A stretch of 5,135 bases of DNA from NCBI GenBank assembly GCA_023129655.1, contig JAGMBN010000086.1:1-5135 (forward strand). Direction: 5' to 3'. This DNA comes from a bacterium. GTDB lineage: Bacteria > JAHJDO01. A model generated the notes under the pieces. The model saw nothing but the letters and a program-made list of their open reading frames with translations. It had not been told where the DNA came from and searched no databases. The number at the start of each line of letters is the position of its first letter. The stretch's first letter is position 1. The position numbers were made by a program, and so were the translations under genes. This document shows, piece by piece, positions 4,804 to 5,135 of this stretch.

Positions 4804-5135
4804 TTGGGTAGATATATTGGACCAAAAGCGAAAATGGCGCGTAAGTTTGACGAAAATGTCTTTGGTAATCCAAAATACGATAAGATATTAGAGAAAAAAA
4901 AAGCTGCTCTGGGTAAGCGCGTTCAGAGAAAACGAAAGATGTCGGATTTTGGTTTAAGGTTAATGGAAAAACAAAAGGCAAAGGCAATATACGGTATTTT
5001 AGAGAAGCAGTTCAAGGGATATTATAAAATAGCTGCTAAGCGTAAGGGTGTGACAGGAGAGATATTGTTGGAATTACTGGAAAGACGCTTAGATAATGTT
5101 ATTTTTCGCTGCGGCTTTGCAACAACAAGAAGAGA
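4804..5135 (+). CDS. rpsD: 30S ribosomal protein S4 (uS4), 3' end beyond window
   Basis: S4 is a primary 16S rRNA binding protein that nucleates assembly of the 30S body; in many bacteria it also represses translation of its own operon. The first 110 residues are present, reading MGRYIGPKAKMARKFDENVFG, then SDFGLRLMEKQKAKAIYGILEKQFKGYY (47-74) and the start of the S4 RNA-binding domain at about 95, RLDNVIFRCGFATTRR. The start is TTG at 4804, preceded by AGGAGG. Residues 9-31, where many S4 proteins have zinc-binding cysteines (CxxC type), have none, so this is the zinc-free (C-) form. Usual length is about 200 residues, so roughly half lies outside the window. A run of nine A (4894-4902) encodes Lys residues. 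Confidence 0.97.
   Translation, partial: MGRYIGPKAKMARKFDENVFGNPKYDKILEKKKAALGKRVQRKRKMSDFGLRLMEKQKAKAIYGILEKQFKGYYKIAAKRKGVTGEILLELLERRLDNVIFRCGFATTRR

Noticed and set aside
4894..4902. Nine-A run in rpsD as a programmed slippage or frameshift site
   Set aside because: The frame is intact on both sides with conserved S4 motifs; Lys-rich AT-rich coding explains it, and no functional out-of-frame product is evident.

Overview
The window is a stretch of a bacterial spc/alpha-type ribosomal protein and protein-export operon, read entirely on the + strand. The order is secY (5' end outside the window), a three-gene non-ribosomal insert, adk, infA, rpmJ, rpsM, rpsK and rpsD (3' end outside the window). 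No rRNA, tRNA, CRISPR array, transposase or convincing terminator or internal promoter is visible. Gene spacing is tight throughout (0 to about 20 nt, with one 8-nt overlap), so the simplest reading is one polycistronic transcript.

Organism: the DNA is AT-rich, with many AGA/AGG Arg and ATA Ile codons even in ribosomal genes, and GTG and TTG starts are common. The insert's first gene has a prepilin N-terminus (GFTLLELLVVIAIIALLASMLLP-type) fused to a LamG domain, a combination common in PVC-related and candidate-phylum bacteria. A palindromic 'GTCATTGCGAG...CGCAATGAC' repeat of a kind I recall from such genomes lies inside it. Ribosomal protein S4 lacks the N-terminal zinc cysteines. Together these suggest an uncultured lineage such as Omnitrophota or a neighbour, but phylum placement from this window alone is low confidence.

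Region by region: 1-1091 is SecY, the channel of the Sec translocon, missing only its N-terminal part. 1113-2048 encodes a type IV pilin-like/pseudopilin protein carrying a LamG (concanavalin A-like) domain; most of its unusually long pre-cleavage leader is encoded by the palindromic repeat at 1139-1220. 2050-2706 and 2710-2970 encode two proteins I do not recognise: a single-pass, signal-anchored protein with an alpha/beta-looking domain, and a small two-hydrophobic-segment protein ending in a short coiled coil. 2986-3645 is adenylate kinase with a four-cysteine zinc lid. 3638-4382 holds infA, the short rpmJ (37 codons) and rpsM. 4383-4784 is rpsK, and 4804 to the window end is rpsD.

How they work together: SecY exports and inserts membrane proteins; the ribosomal proteins, IF-1 and Adk supply translation and nucleotide balance. 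The insert encodes three predicted membrane or exported proteins directly behind secY, all of which would need Sec. The usual map gene (methionine aminopeptidase), often found between adk and infA, is absent here. The most interesting features are the repeat built into a pilin leader and the uncharacterised membrane-protein cassette inside an otherwise highly conserved operon.
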